Assembly: GCF_003008615.1 (NCBI RefSeq)
Contig: NZ_CP027657.1
Coordinates: 2,046,001 to 2,110,000, forward strand
Source: Pseudomonas mendocina
Lineage (GTDB): Bacteria > Pseudomonadota > Gammaproteobacteria > Pseudomonadales > Pseudomonadaceae
Length of the DNA: 64,000 nucleotides
Direction: 5' to 3'
In this document: positions 1 to 9,801 of the stretch, in pieces
Position numbering within the stretch: position 1 is the first letter of the stretch
Layout of the letters: every line of letters starts with the position of its first letter
Position numbers and translations under genes: made by a program
The notes under the pieces: model-generated
Told to the model about the DNA's origin: nothing
The model's database searches: none
Seen by the model: only the letters and a program-made list of their open reading frames with translations

Positions 1-1017
1 GAACTGTGTTTGCTCCAGCACAAGCTGGTAATCACCGGTGCTGACCGGCGCTGGCTCGGCGACTTCCTCGCTGGCTTCGCCAGCGGGCTCAGCGAACAGG
101 TCGCCGGCCGGTGCAACCACCTTGGCCGCCAGCGCCTTGTTCTGGCGCAGCAGGTCGTCCAGCCAGTTCTTGAATTCCAGCTGGCCGTACAACTCGACCA
201 ATGCCGCCTGATCCGGCTCACCGGGGTGCAGCGATTCGATTTCGATATTCAGCGGCACATCGGTCTTGATGGTCGCCAACTGATAAGACAGGTAGGCCAT
301 CTCGCGGTGTTCCTCGAGCTTGGCCGGCAAGCTCTTGGCGCCGCGGATCGGCAGCTCGGGCACCTTGTCGAGGTTGGCGTAGAGCACGTCGAGGCCACCG
401 CCGATACCGACCAACAGGCCGAGGGCAGTTTTTTCACCGACGCCAGGCACGCCCGGGATGTTGTCGACCTTGTCGCCCATCAGCGCCAGGTAGTCGATGA
501 TCAGCTCAGGGCCGACACCGAATTTCTCCTTTACGCCATCGGCGTCGTAGACGCTTCCAGTCATGGTATTGACCAGCGTAACGTGCGGGCAGACCAGCTG
601 CGCCATGTCCTTGTCGCCGGTGGAGATGACCACGTCGCGCTTTTCCCCGGCCGCCTGGCGCGCCAGGGTACCGATCACGTCATCGGCTTCCACGCCTTCG
701 ACGCACAGCAGCGGCAGGCCGAGGGCACGCACGCTGGCATGCAGCGGCTCGACCTGGACGCGCAACTCGTCGGGCATGGACGGGCGATTGGCCTTGTACT
801 CGGCGAACAGCTCGTCACGGAAGGTGCCGCCCTTGGCGTCGAAGACCACGGCGAAGGGGCTGTTCGGGTACTGCTTGCGCAGGCTCTTGAGCATGTTCAG
901 CACGCCTTTCACCGCTCCAGTGGGCAGGCCCTTGGAAGTGGTCAGCGGCGGCAGGGCGTGGAAGGCGCGGTACAGGTACGAGGAACCGTCGACCAGAACG
1001 AGGGGGGCTTGGCTCAT
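1..1017 (-). CDS. polA: DNA polymerase I, N-terminal part (cut by window edge)
   Basis: The first 339 codons of DNA polymerase I are present; the gene runs off the left edge. The protein starts [19 protein letters not shown], the hallmark start of the 5'-3' exonuclease domain. Nuclease-domain metal motifs follow ([28 protein letters not shown]), then the helix-hairpin-helix region ([12 protein letters not shown]). The residues near the edge (about 310-339) are an acidic/Ala-rich linker leading to the inactive proofreading domain. The enzyme fills gaps and removes primers in replication and repair. It is divergent from the DUF2782 gene at 1093, an arrangement also found in P. aeruginosa. A long open frame on the opposite strand is a shadow. 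Confidence 0.96.
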   Translation of the reverse strand, partial: MSQAPLVLVDGSSYLYRAFHALPPLTTSKGLPTGAVKGVLNMLKSLRKQYPNSPFAVVFDAKGGTFRDELFAEYKANRPSMPDELRVQVEPLHASVRALGLPLLCVEGVEADDVIGTLARQAAGEKRDVVISTGDKDMAQLVCPHVTLVNTMTGSVYDADGVKEKFGVGPELIIDYLALMGDKVDNIPGVPGVGEKTALGLLVGIGGGLDVLYANLDKVPELPIRGAKSLPAKLEEHREMAYLSYQLATIKTDVPLNIEIESLHPGEPDQAALVELYGQLEFKNWLDDLLRQNKALAAKVVAPAGDLFAEPAGEASEEVAEPAPVSTGDYQLVLEQTQF

Positions 1018-1092
1018 GCGCGGGATCAACCTTTTCGGCGGGTGCAGCGGTAGAATGGCTGCATCGGTGAAAAACAAAGGAACAAGATTATC

Positions 1093-1377
1093 ATGGGTAC
1101 GCTGAATCGCCTGTTGCTGGTCGGCCTTATGGCCTGTCTTCCGCTTGCCGCTCAAGCCGAGGATCCGGTTTCCGCCGATCCCGACGTGACCATTCGCCAG
1201 GATGGCGACCGCACCATTCAGGAATACCGGGTCAATGGCTTCCTCTACGCCATCAAGGTGATTCCGAAGAACGGTAAACCCTACTTCCTCGTTCGTGCCG
1301 ACGGCAGCGACGGCAACTTCGTGCGTTCGGACGATCCGGACATGCTGATCCCGTCCTGGGAAATCTTTAGCTGGTAA
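1093..1377 (+). CDS. DUF2782 domain periplasmic protein
   Basis: A 94-residue protein with a signal peptide ([22 protein letters not shown], cleavage after about residue 22) and a short mature domain containing [11 protein letters not shown] and [12 protein letters not shown], the pattern of the DUF2782 family. Its role is unknown; members sit between polA and thrB in many Pseudomonas. Only 16 bases separate it from thrB, so the two are probably co-transcribed. The family call is by recognition of sequence pattern and gene order. Confidence 0.85.
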   Translation: MGTLNRLLLVGLMACLPLAAQAEDPVSADPDVTIRQDGDRTIQEYRVNGFLYAIKVIPKNGKPYFLVRADGSDGNFVRSDDPDMLIPSWEIFSW

Positions 1378-1393
1378 GTCATTAAGGTCTGAT

Positions 1394-2344
1394 ATGTCGG
1401 TATTCACCCCCCTGGAGCGTCATGAGCTCGAAGTCTTCCTGTCGCCCTATGGGCTTGGCCGGTTGCGCGACTTCCAGGGCATTGCTGCGGGCAGCGAAAA
1501 CAGTAATTTCTTCGTCAGCCTGGAGCAGGGCGAATACGTTCTGACCCTGGTCGAGCGCGGCCCGGTGGCCGACCTGCCGTTCTTCATCGAACTGCTCGAC
1601 GTGCTCCATGATGCTGGCCTGCCGGTGCCCTACGCCCTGCGTACGCAGGATGGCGAGGCGCTCCGCAGCCTGGCGGAAAAACCGGCGCTGCTGCAGCCAC
1701 GACTGTCCGGCAAACATGTGCGTGAAGCCAATGCGCATCACTGTCAGGAGGTCGGCAACCTGCTCGCCCGCATTCACCTGGCGACTCGCGAACAGCCGGT
1801 GGAGCGTCGCAGCGACCGTGGCCTGGACTGGATGTTGGCCGAAGGCCCGAGTCAGGCGCTGAAGCTTGATGAACAGGCGTTACCGCTGCTGCGTGATGCG
1901 CTGTCTGAGATCGCCGAGCTGAAGCCGCGCATCCTCGCCCTGCCGCGCGCCAACCTGCATGCCGACCTGTTCCGCGACAACGTACTGTTCGACGGTAATC
2001 ACCTGGCCGGGGTAATCGACTTCTACAACGCCTGCTCCGGGCCGATGCTCTACGACCTGGCCATCACCCTGAACGACTGGTGCTCGCAGGAAGATGGCAG
2101 CCTCGATGGCGCGCGCGCTCGTGCACTGCTCGGCGCCTATGCCGCGCAGCGGCCCTTCAGCGCCGCCGAGGCCGAACTATGGCCGTCTATGCTGCGCGTG
2201 GCGTGCGTGCGCTTCTGGCTGTCACGACTGATCGCTGCCGAGTCGTTCGCCGGGCAGGAAGTGCTGATTCATGATCCGGGTGAATTCCAGCGGCGCCTGG
2301 CACAACGCCAGCAAGTCAACCTGCCCCTGCCGTTCGCGCTCTAG
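1394..2344 (+). CDS. thrB: Homoserine kinase
   Basis: A 316-residue homoserine kinase of the aminoglycoside-phosphotransferase fold, the type used by pseudomonads rather than the GHMP type of E. coli. It phosphorylates L-homoserine in threonine synthesis, in the cytoplasm. The catalytic loop is visible at residues 189-196 (HADLFRDN: Asp base and Asn) and the metal-binding VIDF segment at about 207-210. The N-terminal lobe has SENSNFFV. Length matches the family. It follows DUF2782 directly; a palindromic repeat pair lies just past the stop. Confidence 0.95.
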   Translation: MSVFTPLERHELEVFLSPYGLGRLRDFQGIAAGSENSNFFVSLEQGEYVLTLVERGPVADLPFFIELLDVLHDAGLPVPYALRTQDGEALRSLAEKPALLQPRLSGKHVREANAHHCQEVGNLLARIHLATREQPVERRSDRGLDWMLAEGPSQALKLDEQALPLLRDALSEIAELKPRILALPRANLHADLFRDNVLFDGNHLAGVIDFYNACSGPMLYDLAITLNDWCSQEDGSLDGARARALLGAYAAQRPFSAAEAELWPSMLRVACVRFWLSRLIAAESFAGQEVLIHDPGEFQRRLAQRQQVNLPLPFAL

Positions 2345-2354
2345 CACACGCCCC

Positions 2355-2416
2355 GTAGGGTGCGCCGTGCGCACCAATGCCTTTGAGCGCCCGCCGGTGC
2401 GCGCGGCGTACTCTAC
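2355..2416. repeat. Palindromic intergenic repeat pair (GTAGGGTGCGC type)
   Basis: Two imperfect inverted arms, GTAGGGTGCGCCGTGCGCAC (2355 on) and its near reverse complement ending CTCTAC at 2416, lie between the convergent thrB and SCO genes. The motif 'cgcaccctacg' recurs at about 27,995 and 30,750, so it is a dispersed extragenic palindrome. It may act as a bidirectional transcription barrier. No open frame is supported between 2345 and 2495. Confidence 0.65.
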
Positions 2417-2495
2417 GAGCCCCAAATGGGGGCCGTAGGGAAATGCTGTGCCATACAGCCTTGATGGTGGTGGTTCGCAGTCGCACCCAAGCGGA

Positions 2496-3128
2496 TCAGC
2501 TACCCGAAACCAGCCCCGGCAGCTGCGCCGCCAGCTTGGCGTTGTTGATCGGCGCGCGGATGAAACCACGCTGGGTGCCGTCCGGGCCAATGATCACCAG
2601 GTTGCCGCTGTGATCGACGGTGTAGTTTTCCTTGCTGGTGTCGGCGGGGATATAGGGAATGCTCACCGAGTTGGCGAATTTCTGCAGCGTCGCTTCCTCT
2701 CCGGTCAGCCCTTTGAAACCGGCGTCGAAATAATTCAGGTACTTGCTCAGTTGCTCCGGCGTATCGCGATGAGGGTCGACGCTGACCATCACCACGTTCA
2801 GGCGTGCGCGAGTTTCCTCGGGCAGTTGACCCTGTAGTTGACGCAGCTGGGCGAGGGTGGCCGGGCAGATATCCGGGCAGAAGGTGTAGCCGAAGAACAG
2901 CAATGTCCAGTCACCCTTGAGCTGATCGACCACAACCTCCTTGCCGTCCTGATCGATCAGACTCAGCGCCGGCAGGCTACGGTTCTGCGGCAACAACACG
3001 ATACCGGCATCGAGCAACGCGGCCGGATCGCCCTGGCCCTTGCTGCTGAGTACCTTGTTGACGGTAAGCCCCAGCACCAGGGCCACGATAGCGACAAGAA
3101 CGAAAACCGTTGTGTGGGTACGCGTCAT
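2496..3128 (-). CDS. SCO1/SenC family copper chaperone
   Basis: A 210-residue membrane-anchored thioredoxin-fold protein that delivers copper to the CuA centre of cytochrome oxidase, acting in the periplasm. An N-terminal membrane segment (about 7-24) is followed by the copper motif FCPDICP with Cys84 and Cys88, and the conserved His173 in VDHSG. It is the last gene of the oxidase assembly set on this strand, 12 bases after ctaB. Gene order matches the P. aeruginosa PA0105-PA0114 region. Confidence 0.93.
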   Translation of the reverse strand: MTRTHTTVFVLVAIVALVLGLTVNKVLSSKGQGDPAALLDAGIVLLPQNRSLPALSLIDQDGKEVVVDQLKGDWTLLFFGYTFCPDICPATLAQLRQLQGQLPEETRARLNVVMVSVDPHRDTPEQLSKYLNYFDAGFKGLTGEEATLQKFANSVSIPYIPADTSKENYTVDHSGNLVIIGPDGTQRGFIRAPINNAKLAAQLPGLVSGS

Positions 3129-3140
3129 GAGGGCCCTTAG

Positions 3141-4040
3141 TCAGATATTCAGCAGCAAGTAGTGATCCGCCAACAAGGCGATGAACAGCAGGAACAGGTA
3201 CCAGATACTGTACTTGAAGGTATTGATCGCTGCGTGCGGTTTGCTGTCACGGTACAGCACCCAGGCCCAGTGCAGGAAGCGGCCGCCCAACAGCAGGGCG
3301 CATACCAGATAGAGCGGCCCGCTCATGTGGATGGCGTAGGGCAGCAGGGTCACCGCAAACATCGCCAGGGTGTAGAGCAGGATATGCACCTTGGTGTAGT
3401 GCTCGCCATGAGTGACCGGCAGCATGGGAATGTCTGCCTTGGCGTATTCCTCTTTGCGATGGATGGCCAGCGCCCAGAAGTGCGGCGGCGTCCAGGCGAA
3501 GATGATCAGCACCAGCAGCAGAGGTTCGGCACTCAGGTGCCCGGTGACGGCGACCCAGCCCAGCAACGGCGGGGCAGCGCCGGCCAGACCACCGATCACG
3601 ATGTTCTGCGGCGTGGCGCGCTTGAGAAAGCCGGTGTAGATCACCGCATAGCCGAGCAACGACGCCAGGGTCAGCCAGGCGGCCAGCTCGTTGGTGAACA
3701 CCAGCAACAGGCTCATGCCGGCTAGTGCGAGCAGCAAGGCGAAGGTCAGCGCCGCCACTGGCGAGATGCGCCCGGCGGTAACGGGACGTTTGTGCGTACG
3801 AGCCATGATCGAATCGATACGCCGATCCACCACATGGTTGACCGCCGCCGCCGCGCCAGCGCACAGGCCAATGCCGAGGTTGCCGAACAGCAACACCGTC
3901 CAGGGCACGCCGGCCCGGGTAGCGAGGAACATGCCGACCAGCGAGGTGATCAGCATCAACATCACCACACGAGGTTTGGTCAGCTCGAGATAGTCACGCC
4001 AGATGGGGTGTTCGGAGTGAGCGCGCAGCATGGTCGCCAT
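3141..4040 (-). CDS. ctaB: Protoheme IX farnesyltransferase (heme O synthase)
   Basis: A 299-residue UbiA-family prenyltransferase that adds a farnesyl group to heme B, giving heme O. It is integral to the inner membrane with about nine hydrophobic segments. The Asp-rich active-site motif is [15 protein letters not shown], with a second polar loop [19 protein letters not shown]. The start at [11 protein letters not shown] is chosen because a good Shine-Dalgarno (aaggagaa) sits just upstream; a longer open frame extends 26 codons but lacks family similarity. It precedes SCO by 12 bases and follows ctaA by 19. It is also called cyoE in annotations. Confidence 0.95.
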   Translation of the reverse strand: MATMLRAHSEHPIWRDYLELTKPRVVMLMLITSLVGMFLATRAGVPWTVLLFGNLGIGLCAGAAAAVNHVVDRRIDSIMARTHKRPVTAGRISPVAALTFALLLALAGMSLLLVFTNELAAWLTLASLLGYAVIYTGFLKRATPQNIVIGGLAGAAPPLLGWVAVTGHLSAEPLLLVLIIFAWTPPHFWALAIHRKEEYAKADIPMLPVTHGEHYTKVHILLYTLAMFAVTLLPYAIHMSGPLYLVCALLLGGRFLHWAWVLYRDSKPHAAINTFKYSIWYLFLLFIALLADHYLLLNI

Positions 4041-4059
4041 GGCATTTCTCCTTGGTTCG

Positions 4060-5127
4060 TTATTTGCCGGAACGCGCCAGCCCGGCAGGGGCAAGTTCCG
4101 CTCGCGAAACCCTTGCATGCAGAGGTTCGCTCACCGCACTCGCGCCTGCAGAAACTGCACGCAGCCGATAGTTGACCAACACCAGTGTCAGCAGCAGAGC
4201 TGCACCACCGGCGTTGTGCGCCACCGCTACCAGCAGTGGCAGATGGAAGATCACGTTGCTGATCCCCAGGCTGACCTGTACCACCAGAGCCAGCAGAACC
4301 AGCCCGGCCAGGCGCGACAGACCGGCGCGGTGCAGACGCCAACCGAGCAGCAACAGCATCAGCGTGACGAGTAGCGCACCGATGCGATGACTCATATGGA
4401 TGGCCGTACGCGCATCGCTGTCGAGCTGGCCACCCAGATAGTTAGGGCCGATGTGCTGGGTGAGGTGAAAGCCCTTGCCGAAATCCATCGCCGGCCACCA
4501 CTCGCCATGACAGGTCGGCAGGTCGACGCAGGCCACCGCCGCATAGTTGGAGCTGACCCAGCCACCCAGGACGATCTGCCCGATCACCAGCAGCAAACCG
4601 GCGACAGCCAGCGCGCGCAGTCGCCCTGCCATCTGGATGGGCGCAAAGCGCCCGGACAAGCGCAAGGTGAGCAGCGTCAGCAGGCTCAGCGTGGCGAAAC
4701 CACCGAGCAGGTGCGCCGTGACCACCTGCGGCCACAGCTGCAGGGTGACCGTCCACATACCGAACGCGCCCTGCAGGATCACCAGCGCGAGAATCGCCAG
4801 CGGCAGCTTCACTGGCTGGCTCGCGTCCTCACGGCGACGCACGGCCTGAATGGCGATGGCGAGGATCACCAGGCCCAGCGCGCCCGCGAAGTAGCGGTGG
4901 ATCATCTCGTACCAGCCCTTGGCAACTTCCACCGGCGCCTCGGGGAAACGCGCCTCGGCAATGGCCTGCTTGTGTTCGCTCATCGGCACACCGAGAAAAC
5001 CGTAACAGCCAGGCCAGTCCGGGCAGCCCAAGCCGGCATGGGTGAGACGGGTGTAGGCCCCCAGCAACACCACCACGACAGTCAGCAGGGTGGCGAACAG
5101 CGCTAGACGATAACCGGGCTTGTGCAT
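4060..5127 (-). CDS. ctaA: Heme A synthase (COX15/CtaA)
   Basis: A 355-residue inner-membrane protein that oxidises the C8 methyl of heme O to give heme A for the aa3 oxidase. Conserved features are [17 protein letters not shown] near the N-terminus and heme-ligand histidines in the [26 protein letters not shown] and AVAHNAGGA segments. The start [12 protein letters not shown] is preceded by aaggagtc; the open frame eight codons further upstream has no such site. Part of the oxidase assembly operon. Confidence 0.95.
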   Translation of the reverse strand: MHKPGYRLALFATLLTVVVVLLGAYTRLTHAGLGCPDWPGCYGFLGVPMSEHKQAIAEARFPEAPVEVAKGWYEMIHRYFAGALGLVILAIAIQAVRRREDASQPVKLPLAILALVILQGAFGMWTVTLQLWPQVVTAHLLGGFATLSLLTLLTLRLSGRFAPIQMAGRLRALAVAGLLLVIGQIVLGGWVSSNYAAVACVDLPTCHGEWWPAMDFGKGFHLTQHIGPNYLGGQLDSDARTAIHMSHRIGALLVTLMLLLLGWRLHRAGLSRLAGLVLLALVVQVSLGISNVIFHLPLLVAVAHNAGGAALLLTLVLVNYRLRAVSAGASAVSEPLHARVSRAELAPAGLARSGK

Positions 5128-5182
5128 GTCGACTCCTTGAGCACGGGGCATGGCGCCCTGTCGTTATGGACAGGGCAAAGCG

Positions 5183-5761
5183 TCAACCGATCAGGGAAAT
5201 TTTCAGCAGGTAGCGCAAATCATCGAGAATCGCCTTACCGTTGCTACCCGCCGGATAGCGCAGCACCAGGTTGCCATGCGGGTCGACCAGCCACAGCTGC
5301 GCGCCTGACACGGCTTCGGCGGCCTTCTCATAGGCTTGCAGATCGAGCTGGTAACGGCCGAGCTGTGGGTACTCGCGCTTGAGGGTGGCGTCATAGTCGG
5401 CAGACAGCGGTTCGGCCAGAGCCAGGCCGTGACTGGCGCGTGAAGTCTCGCGGTTGAGGCCGATCTGGATCTGCCGCGCCAGGTAAACCAACTGCTGGCA
5501 GTCGGCCTCGCACGCTCCAGACGCCGTCACCAGAATCTGCCATAGCGGCTCCACCTCGCCCTGTACACCGAGATCGACCAGCGTGCGTCCATCACCGATC
5601 AGGACACCGTGGTAGCTGCGCGTCTCCGGTACCCAGAAACGCCACTGGTACATGGCGCTGGCCAGAAACATCGGGCCGATGGCGATGGCCAAGATGAGCA
5701 GAAACTGCAAGCGCCCACGCCCTTTGCGCGGCGTTTCAGGCATGGCGATGGCTGGGTTCAT
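5183..5761 (-). CDS. Membrane-anchored protein of the cox assembly cluster
   Basis: A 192-residue protein with one N-terminal membrane segment (about 20-38, LQFLLILAIAIGPMFLASAMY) and a periplasmic domain. The C-terminal part reads LWLVDPHGNLVLRYPAGSNGKAILDDLRYLLK, resembling the end of SCO-like thioredoxin folds; a Cys pair (ACEADCQQL) could be a metal or redox site. The start MNPAIAMPE has a strong GGAGGG upstream, so it overlaps the end of the SURF1 gene by 26 bases. Its homologues sit at this position in Pseudomonas cox clusters. A role in oxidase assembly is inferred from context only. Confidence 0.82.
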   Translation of the reverse strand: MNPAIAMPETPRKGRGRLQFLLILAIAIGPMFLASAMYQWRFWVPETRSYHGVLIGDGRTLVDLGVQGEVEPLWQILVTASGACEADCQQLVYLARQIQIGLNRETSRASHGLALAEPLSADYDATLKREYPQLGRYQLDLQAYEKAAEAVSGAQLWLVDPHGNLVLRYPAGSNGKAILDDLRYLLKISLIG

Positions 5762-6464
5762 GGCGACCCTCCCGTGCATTGTGAATTCCGAGATAGATAA
5801 ACAGGCCAAGCAATGCGGCCGCCAAGGCGAACCACTGCACCGCATAGCCAAGGTGTTTGCTGGGGCTCATGGCCACGATTGGCCAGTCGACGCGATAACT
5901 GGCTGGCCCTGGCTCCAGACGCGCCTCGAAGGGCAATCCACCGCGCCCCAGATGGCGCCACAGGCCTTGCGCCTCGACCTCGGCGATTAAACGTGGCCAG
6001 CCCGAGGCTTCCCCGCCCTGCAGGTGCAAGCCACCACCAGGTGCGACATAGACCCAGGCCTGCAGTTGCAGGGCATCGTCAGGTGTCGTGAATTGCGGCG
6101 GGGTGCGGCGATCCGGCCAGGGCAGCCAGCCGCGATTGATCAAGACCCAAAGCCCGCTGTGCTGATCGTAGAAAGGTTGCAGCAACTCCACGCCCGCGCG
6201 CCCATCGCGGATGCGGTTGTCCAGCAGCAGACTGTGTTCCGCATCGAAATGCCCCTGCAGCTGGATGCGTCGATAGGCAGGATCCTTACTGCGTTCGAGC
6301 TGATCGAGACCGATGGGTGCAGCCTGGCGACGCGACTCGTAACTGCTCAGCAACGCCTGCTTCTCTTCACTGCGCTGCAACTGCCAGAACCCCAGGCTCA
6401 ACAGTCCAGGCAACAGCAGCAGCACCAGAACGCTGGGCAGCCAGCCAGGGCGGAAGCCGCTCAT
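5736..6464 (-). CDS. SURF1 family cytochrome oxidase assembly protein
   Basis: A 242-residue SURF1 protein, which helps insert heme A into oxidase subunit I. The topology is typical: one N-terminal membrane helix ending in GFWQLQR(SEEK), a periplasmic domain with VLINRGWLPWPDRR, and a C-terminal helix (YAVQWFALAAALLGLFIYL), where YAVQWF is the family signature. The start MSGFRPGW fits the family; a much longer upstream extension of this frame is not supported. Its 3' end overlaps the next gene. Confidence 0.93.
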   Translation of the reverse strand: MSGFRPGWLPSVLVLLLLPGLLSLGFWQLQRSEEKQALLSSYESRRQAAPIGLDQLERSKDPAYRRIQLQGHFDAEHSLLLDNRIRDGRAGVELLQPFYDQHSGLWVLINRGWLPWPDRRTPPQFTTPDDALQLQAWVYVAPGGGLHLQGGEASGWPRLIAEVEAQGLWRHLGRGGLPFEARLEPGPASYRVDWPIVAMSPSKHLGYAVQWFALAAALLGLFIYLGIHNAREGRHEPSHRHA

Positions 6465-6534
6465 TGCGCGCCTCCGCGAACCGCATGCGGGCTGACTATA
6501 CTGCCTTGCATCAACCACTCCCCCGGAGTCTCGC

Positions 6535-6738
6535 ATGCTCAAGGCCGCGATCGTCCTCATGTTGCTGGCTACCGTCGCCAGTCTGTTCAGCGGCCTGTTC
6601 TTCCTGGTCAAGGACGACAGCCGCGGTACCCGTGTGGTCAACGCTCTGACGGTTCGGGTGGTATTGACCGCCATCACCGTCTCCCTGGTGGCCTGGGGCT
6701 TCTACTCAGGGCAGATCGTGCCCCATGTCACCTGGTAG
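6535..6738 (+). CDS. Twin transmembrane protein, DUF2909 type
   Basis: A 67-residue protein of two membrane helices joined by a short basic/acidic loop (VKDDSRGTRVVNALTVR), matching the DUF2909 'twin transmembrane' pattern. A Shine-Dalgarno (cggag) precedes the ATG and a TATACT hexamer lies at 6497-6502. It reads against the oxidase genes, sitting between the start of SURF1 and the end of coxC. It may be an oxidase-associated small protein; function is unknown. Confidence 0.85.
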   Translation: MLKAAIVLMLLATVASLFSGLFFLVKDDSRGTRVVNALTVRVVLTAITVSLVAWGFYSGQIVPHVTW

Positions 6739-6755
6739 CTGGAGCTCATCATTCG

Positions 6756-7643
6756 TCACAACACGTAGACGAAGATGAACAGCCCCAGCCAGACCACATC
6801 GACAAAGTGCCAGTACCAGGACGCCGCCTCGAAACCGAAGTGTTTCTCGGCGTCGAAATGCCCGCGCATGATGCGCACCAGCATCACCGTCAGGATGATC
6901 GCGCCCATGGTCACGTGAGCGCCGTGAAAGCCGGTGAGCATGAAGAAGGTCGCGCCGTAGATGCCCGAACCCAGGGTCAGACCCAGTTCGGTATAGGCCT
7001 CGATGTACTCCTCGACCTGGAAGAACAGGAACGCTGCGCCGAGCAGAATGGTCGCCGCCAGCCAGGCCTTGAGCGGGCCACGCTTGTTCTTCTTCAGCGC
7101 ATGGTGGGCCAGGGTCACGGTGACGCTCGATGACACCAGCAGGATGGTGTTGAGCAGTGGTAGGTGCCAGGGATCGATCACCCCGGACGGCGGCGGGAAC
7201 AGCTTGGAATCCGGGTTCTGCAGCAATGGCCAGGTGTATTCGAAACCTTCCCAGAGCATGTTGCTGACGCCCTTGTCGCCCTCTCCGCCAAGCCACGGCC
7301 CCGCCCAGGTGCGGATGTAGAACAGGGCGCCGAAGAAGGCGGCGAAGAACATCACCTCGGAGAAGATGAACCAGCTCATGCCCCAGCGGAACGAGCGATC
7401 CATTTGCGGACTGTAGAGGCCGCCGCGGCTCTCCTTGATCACGTTGCCGAACCAGCCAAACAGCATGTAGGCGAGGATCAGGCCGCCGACGAAGAAGATC
7501 AGCGGGCCGTTGGATTCAGCACGATTGGCCGACAAGTCGTTGAACCAGGTGCCCAACCCGAAGACGCTGACCAGCAGACCTAAGGTGGCGATGATCGGCC
7601 ATTTGCTCTGGGCCGGAACGTAATAGTGCTCGTGACTCGACAT
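6756..7643 (-). CDS. coxC: Cytochrome c oxidase subunit III
   Basis: A 295-residue subunit III of the aa3-type oxidase with seven membrane segments. It begins MSSHEHYYVPAQSKWP and contains the conserved FFAAFFGALFYIR, HHALKK, FQVEEY and FHGAHVTMG segments; the Glu in FQVEEY is the conserved carboxylate of the proton-entry region. It follows ctaG by 11 bases in the coxB-coxA-ctaG-coxC order. The 113-base gap to SURF1's neighbourhood holds the DUF2909 gene on the other strand. Confidence 0.96.
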   Translation of the reverse strand: MSSHEHYYVPAQSKWPIIATLGLLVSVFGLGTWFNDLSANRAESNGPLIFFVGGLILAYMLFGWFGNVIKESRGGLYSPQMDRSFRWGMSWFIFSEVMFFAAFFGALFYIRTWAGPWLGGEGDKGVSNMLWEGFEYTWPLLQNPDSKLFPPPSGVIDPWHLPLLNTILLVSSSVTVTLAHHALKKNKRGPLKAWLAATILLGAAFLFFQVEEYIEAYTELGLTLGSGIYGATFFMLTGFHGAHVTMGAIILTVMLVRIMRGHFDAEKHFGFEAASWYWHFVDVVWLGLFIFVYVL

Positions 7644-7654
7644 TGTTGTTCTCC

Positions 7655-8203
7655 TTATGGAGCCTGTGCCACTGGCGGTTTGCTCGCAGTAACATCGAAC
7701 AGCGTGTAGCCCAGCGTCAGGTGCTTCACGTCTTGCGGCAGGTCACGGTCGACGATGAAACGCACCGGCATCTCGATGCGCTCGCCCGGCTGCAGCACCT
7801 GCTGGGTGAAACAGAAGCACTCGGTCTTGTGGAAGAAGGCCGCCGCCCGCGATGGCGAGACGCTGGGGATGGCCTGCGCCGTCATCGGGTGGTCGCTGGG
7901 GTTGTAGGCCACGAACAGCATGTCGCGCGGCTCGCCCGGGTGAACCATCATCTCGTCCGCTTTCGGGCCGAACTCCCAGACCATCTCGGCCGAGTTGGTG
8001 GCGAGAAACTGCACGCGCACCTCCCGAGCCACGTCGATCATCTGCTCGCCCTGGTAGGCGCCTGCCGTCTTGCCATTGATGCCGAACACCCGACACATGG
8101 CGTCGTAGAACGGCGGCAGGACGAAGATGCCGAAGCAGAACATCACCACCACCACGATCAGCAGACGGGTAACCAGGCGACGAGTCGCGATGACCTCGCT
8201 CAC
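7655..8203 (-). CDS. ctaG: Cytochrome c oxidase assembly protein CtaG (Cox11)
   Basis: A 182-residue copper chaperone that loads the CuB site of subunit I. One N-terminal membrane helix (about 11-30) anchors a periplasmic immunoglobulin-like domain. The copper-binding CFCF motif is at residues 129-132, and the nearby MPVRFIVD strand is conserved. Preceded by a strong aggaggtc Shine-Dalgarno. It lies 10 bases after coxA. Confidence 0.95.
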   Translation of the reverse strand: MSEVIATRRLVTRLLIVVVVMFCFGIFVLPPFYDAMCRVFGINGKTAGAYQGEQMIDVAREVRVQFLATNSAEMVWEFGPKADEMMVHPGEPRDMLFVAYNPSDHPMTAQAIPSVSPSRAAAFFHKTECFCFTQQVLQPGERIEMPVRFIVDRDLPQDVKHLTLGYTLFDVTASKPPVAQAP

Positions 8204-8213
8204 GGCAGACCTC

Positions 8214-9797
8214 CTATTTCACTTCCGGTGGCGTACTGAAAGTGTGGTAGGGCGCCGGTGACGGCACCGTCCACTCCAGACCTTCGGCGCCATCCCAAGG
8301 CTTGGCCGGGGCGGGTTTGCCGCCACGGATGCACTTGATGACGATGAACAGGAACAGCAGCTGGGTCGCGCCGAAGAGGAAGGCGCCGATGCTCGAGATC
8401 ATGTTGAAGTTGGCGAACATCATGTTGTAGTCCGGGATGCGCCGCGGCATGCCGGCCAAGCCGACGAAGTGCATCGGGAAGAACGCCATGTTCATGCCGA
8501 TGAAGCTCATCCAGAAATGCAGCTTGGCCAGGGTCTCGTCGTACATGTGGCCCGTCCACTTCGGCAGCCAGTAATAGGCCGAAGCGAAGATGCCGAAGAT
8601 CGCACCGGGTACCAGCACGTAGTGGAAGTGCGCCACTACGAAGTAGGTGTCGTGGTACTGGAAGTCCGCCGGGGCGATGGCCAGCATCAGCCCGGAGAAC
8701 CCGCCGATGGTGAACAGGATGACGAAGGCCACCGAGAACAGCATCGGCGCCTCGAAGGTCATCGAACCCTGCCACATGGTGCTGGCCCAGTTGAACACCT
8801 TCACCCCGGTGGGCACGGCAATCAGCATGGTGGCGTACATGAAGAACAGCTCGCCGGTCAGCGGAATGCCGACGGTGAACATGTGGTGCGCCCAGACGAT
8901 GAACGAGAGGAAGGCGATGGCCGCGGTGGCGTAGACCATCGAGGTGTAGCCGAACAGCGGCTTGCGCGCGAAGGCCGGAATGATCGAGCTGACCGCGCCG
9001 AACGCGGGCAGGATCATGATGTACACCTCGGGGTGACCGAAAAACCAGAACACGTGCTGGAACAGCACCGGATCACCGCCGCCAGCAGCGTTGAAGAAGC
9101 TGGTGCCGAAGTGGATATCCATCAGCATCATGGTCACGCAGCCAGCCAGTACCGGCATCACCGCGATCAGCAGGAAGGCAGTGATCAGCCAAGTCCAGAC
9201 GAACAGCGGCATCTTCATCAGGGTCATGCCGGGGGCACGCAGGTTGAGGATGGTGGCGACCACGTTGATCGCCCCCATGATCGAACTGATGCCCATGAGG
9301 TGGATGGCGAAGATGAAGAAGGTCGTGCTCTCCGGCCCGTAGGTCGTCGACAACGGCGCATAGAAGGTCCAACCGAAGTTCGGCCCTCCGCCCTCCATGA
9401 ACAAGGTACTGACCAGCAGGCCGAAGGCCGCCGGCAGCAGCCAGAAGCTGAAGTTGTTCATCCGCGGCAGAGCCATGTCCGGCGCGCCGATCATCAGCGG
9501 GATCATCCAGTTGGCCAGGCCGACGAAGGCTGGCATAACCGCGCCGAAGACCATGATCAGGCCGTGCATGGTGGTCATCTGGTTGAAGAATTCCGGCTGT
9601 ACGATCTGCAGGCCCGGCTGGAACAGCTCGGCGCGAATCACCATCGCCATCGAGCCGCCGAGCAGGAACATGCAGAAGCTGAACCACAGGTACATCGTGC
9701 CGATGTCCTTGTGGTTGGTGGTCAGCACCCAGCGCATCAGGCCCTTGGCCGGGCCATGGTGGTGGTCAGTATGACCGTGGTCGATCACTGCACTCAT
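8214..9797 (-). CDS. coxA: Cytochrome c oxidase subunit I
   Basis: A 527-residue catalytic subunit with twelve membrane helices, which carries heme a, heme a3 and CuB and pumps protons. The WFFGHPEVY segment (HPEVY at about 255-259, with the His-Tyr crosslink), the CuB histidine pair in VWAHHMFTVG, and the heme-ligand pair in VAHFHYV are all present. The start MSAVIDHGHTDHHHG is preceded by caggag; the upstream extension of the frame is not coding. The His-rich N-terminus is common in pseudomonads. Confidence 0.97.
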   Translation of the reverse strand: MSAVIDHGHTDHHHGPAKGLMRWVLTTNHKDIGTMYLWFSFCMFLLGGSMAMVIRAELFQPGLQIVQPEFFNQMTTMHGLIMVFGAVMPAFVGLANWMIPLMIGAPDMALPRMNNFSFWLLPAAFGLLVSTLFMEGGGPNFGWTFYAPLSTTYGPESTTFFIFAIHLMGISSIMGAINVVATILNLRAPGMTLMKMPLFVWTWLITAFLLIAVMPVLAGCVTMMLMDIHFGTSFFNAAGGGDPVLFQHVFWFFGHPEVYIMILPAFGAVSSIIPAFARKPLFGYTSMVYATAAIAFLSFIVWAHHMFTVGIPLTGELFFMYATMLIAVPTGVKVFNWASTMWQGSMTFEAPMLFSVAFVILFTIGGFSGLMLAIAPADFQYHDTYFVVAHFHYVLVPGAIFGIFASAYYWLPKWTGHMYDETLAKLHFWMSFIGMNMAFFPMHFVGLAGMPRRIPDYNMMFANFNMISSIGAFLFGATQLLFLFIVIKCIRGGKPAPAKPWDGAEGLEWTVPSPAPYHTFSTPPEVK

Positions 9798-9801
9798 GTC
9801 C

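Noticed and set aside
10..1053. Long open frame on the plus strand opposite polA
   Set aside because: It is the antisense of a clear polA coding sequence; amino-acid composition (His/Gln/Arg/Val-rich) is that of a high-GC shadow and there is no RBS or family pattern.
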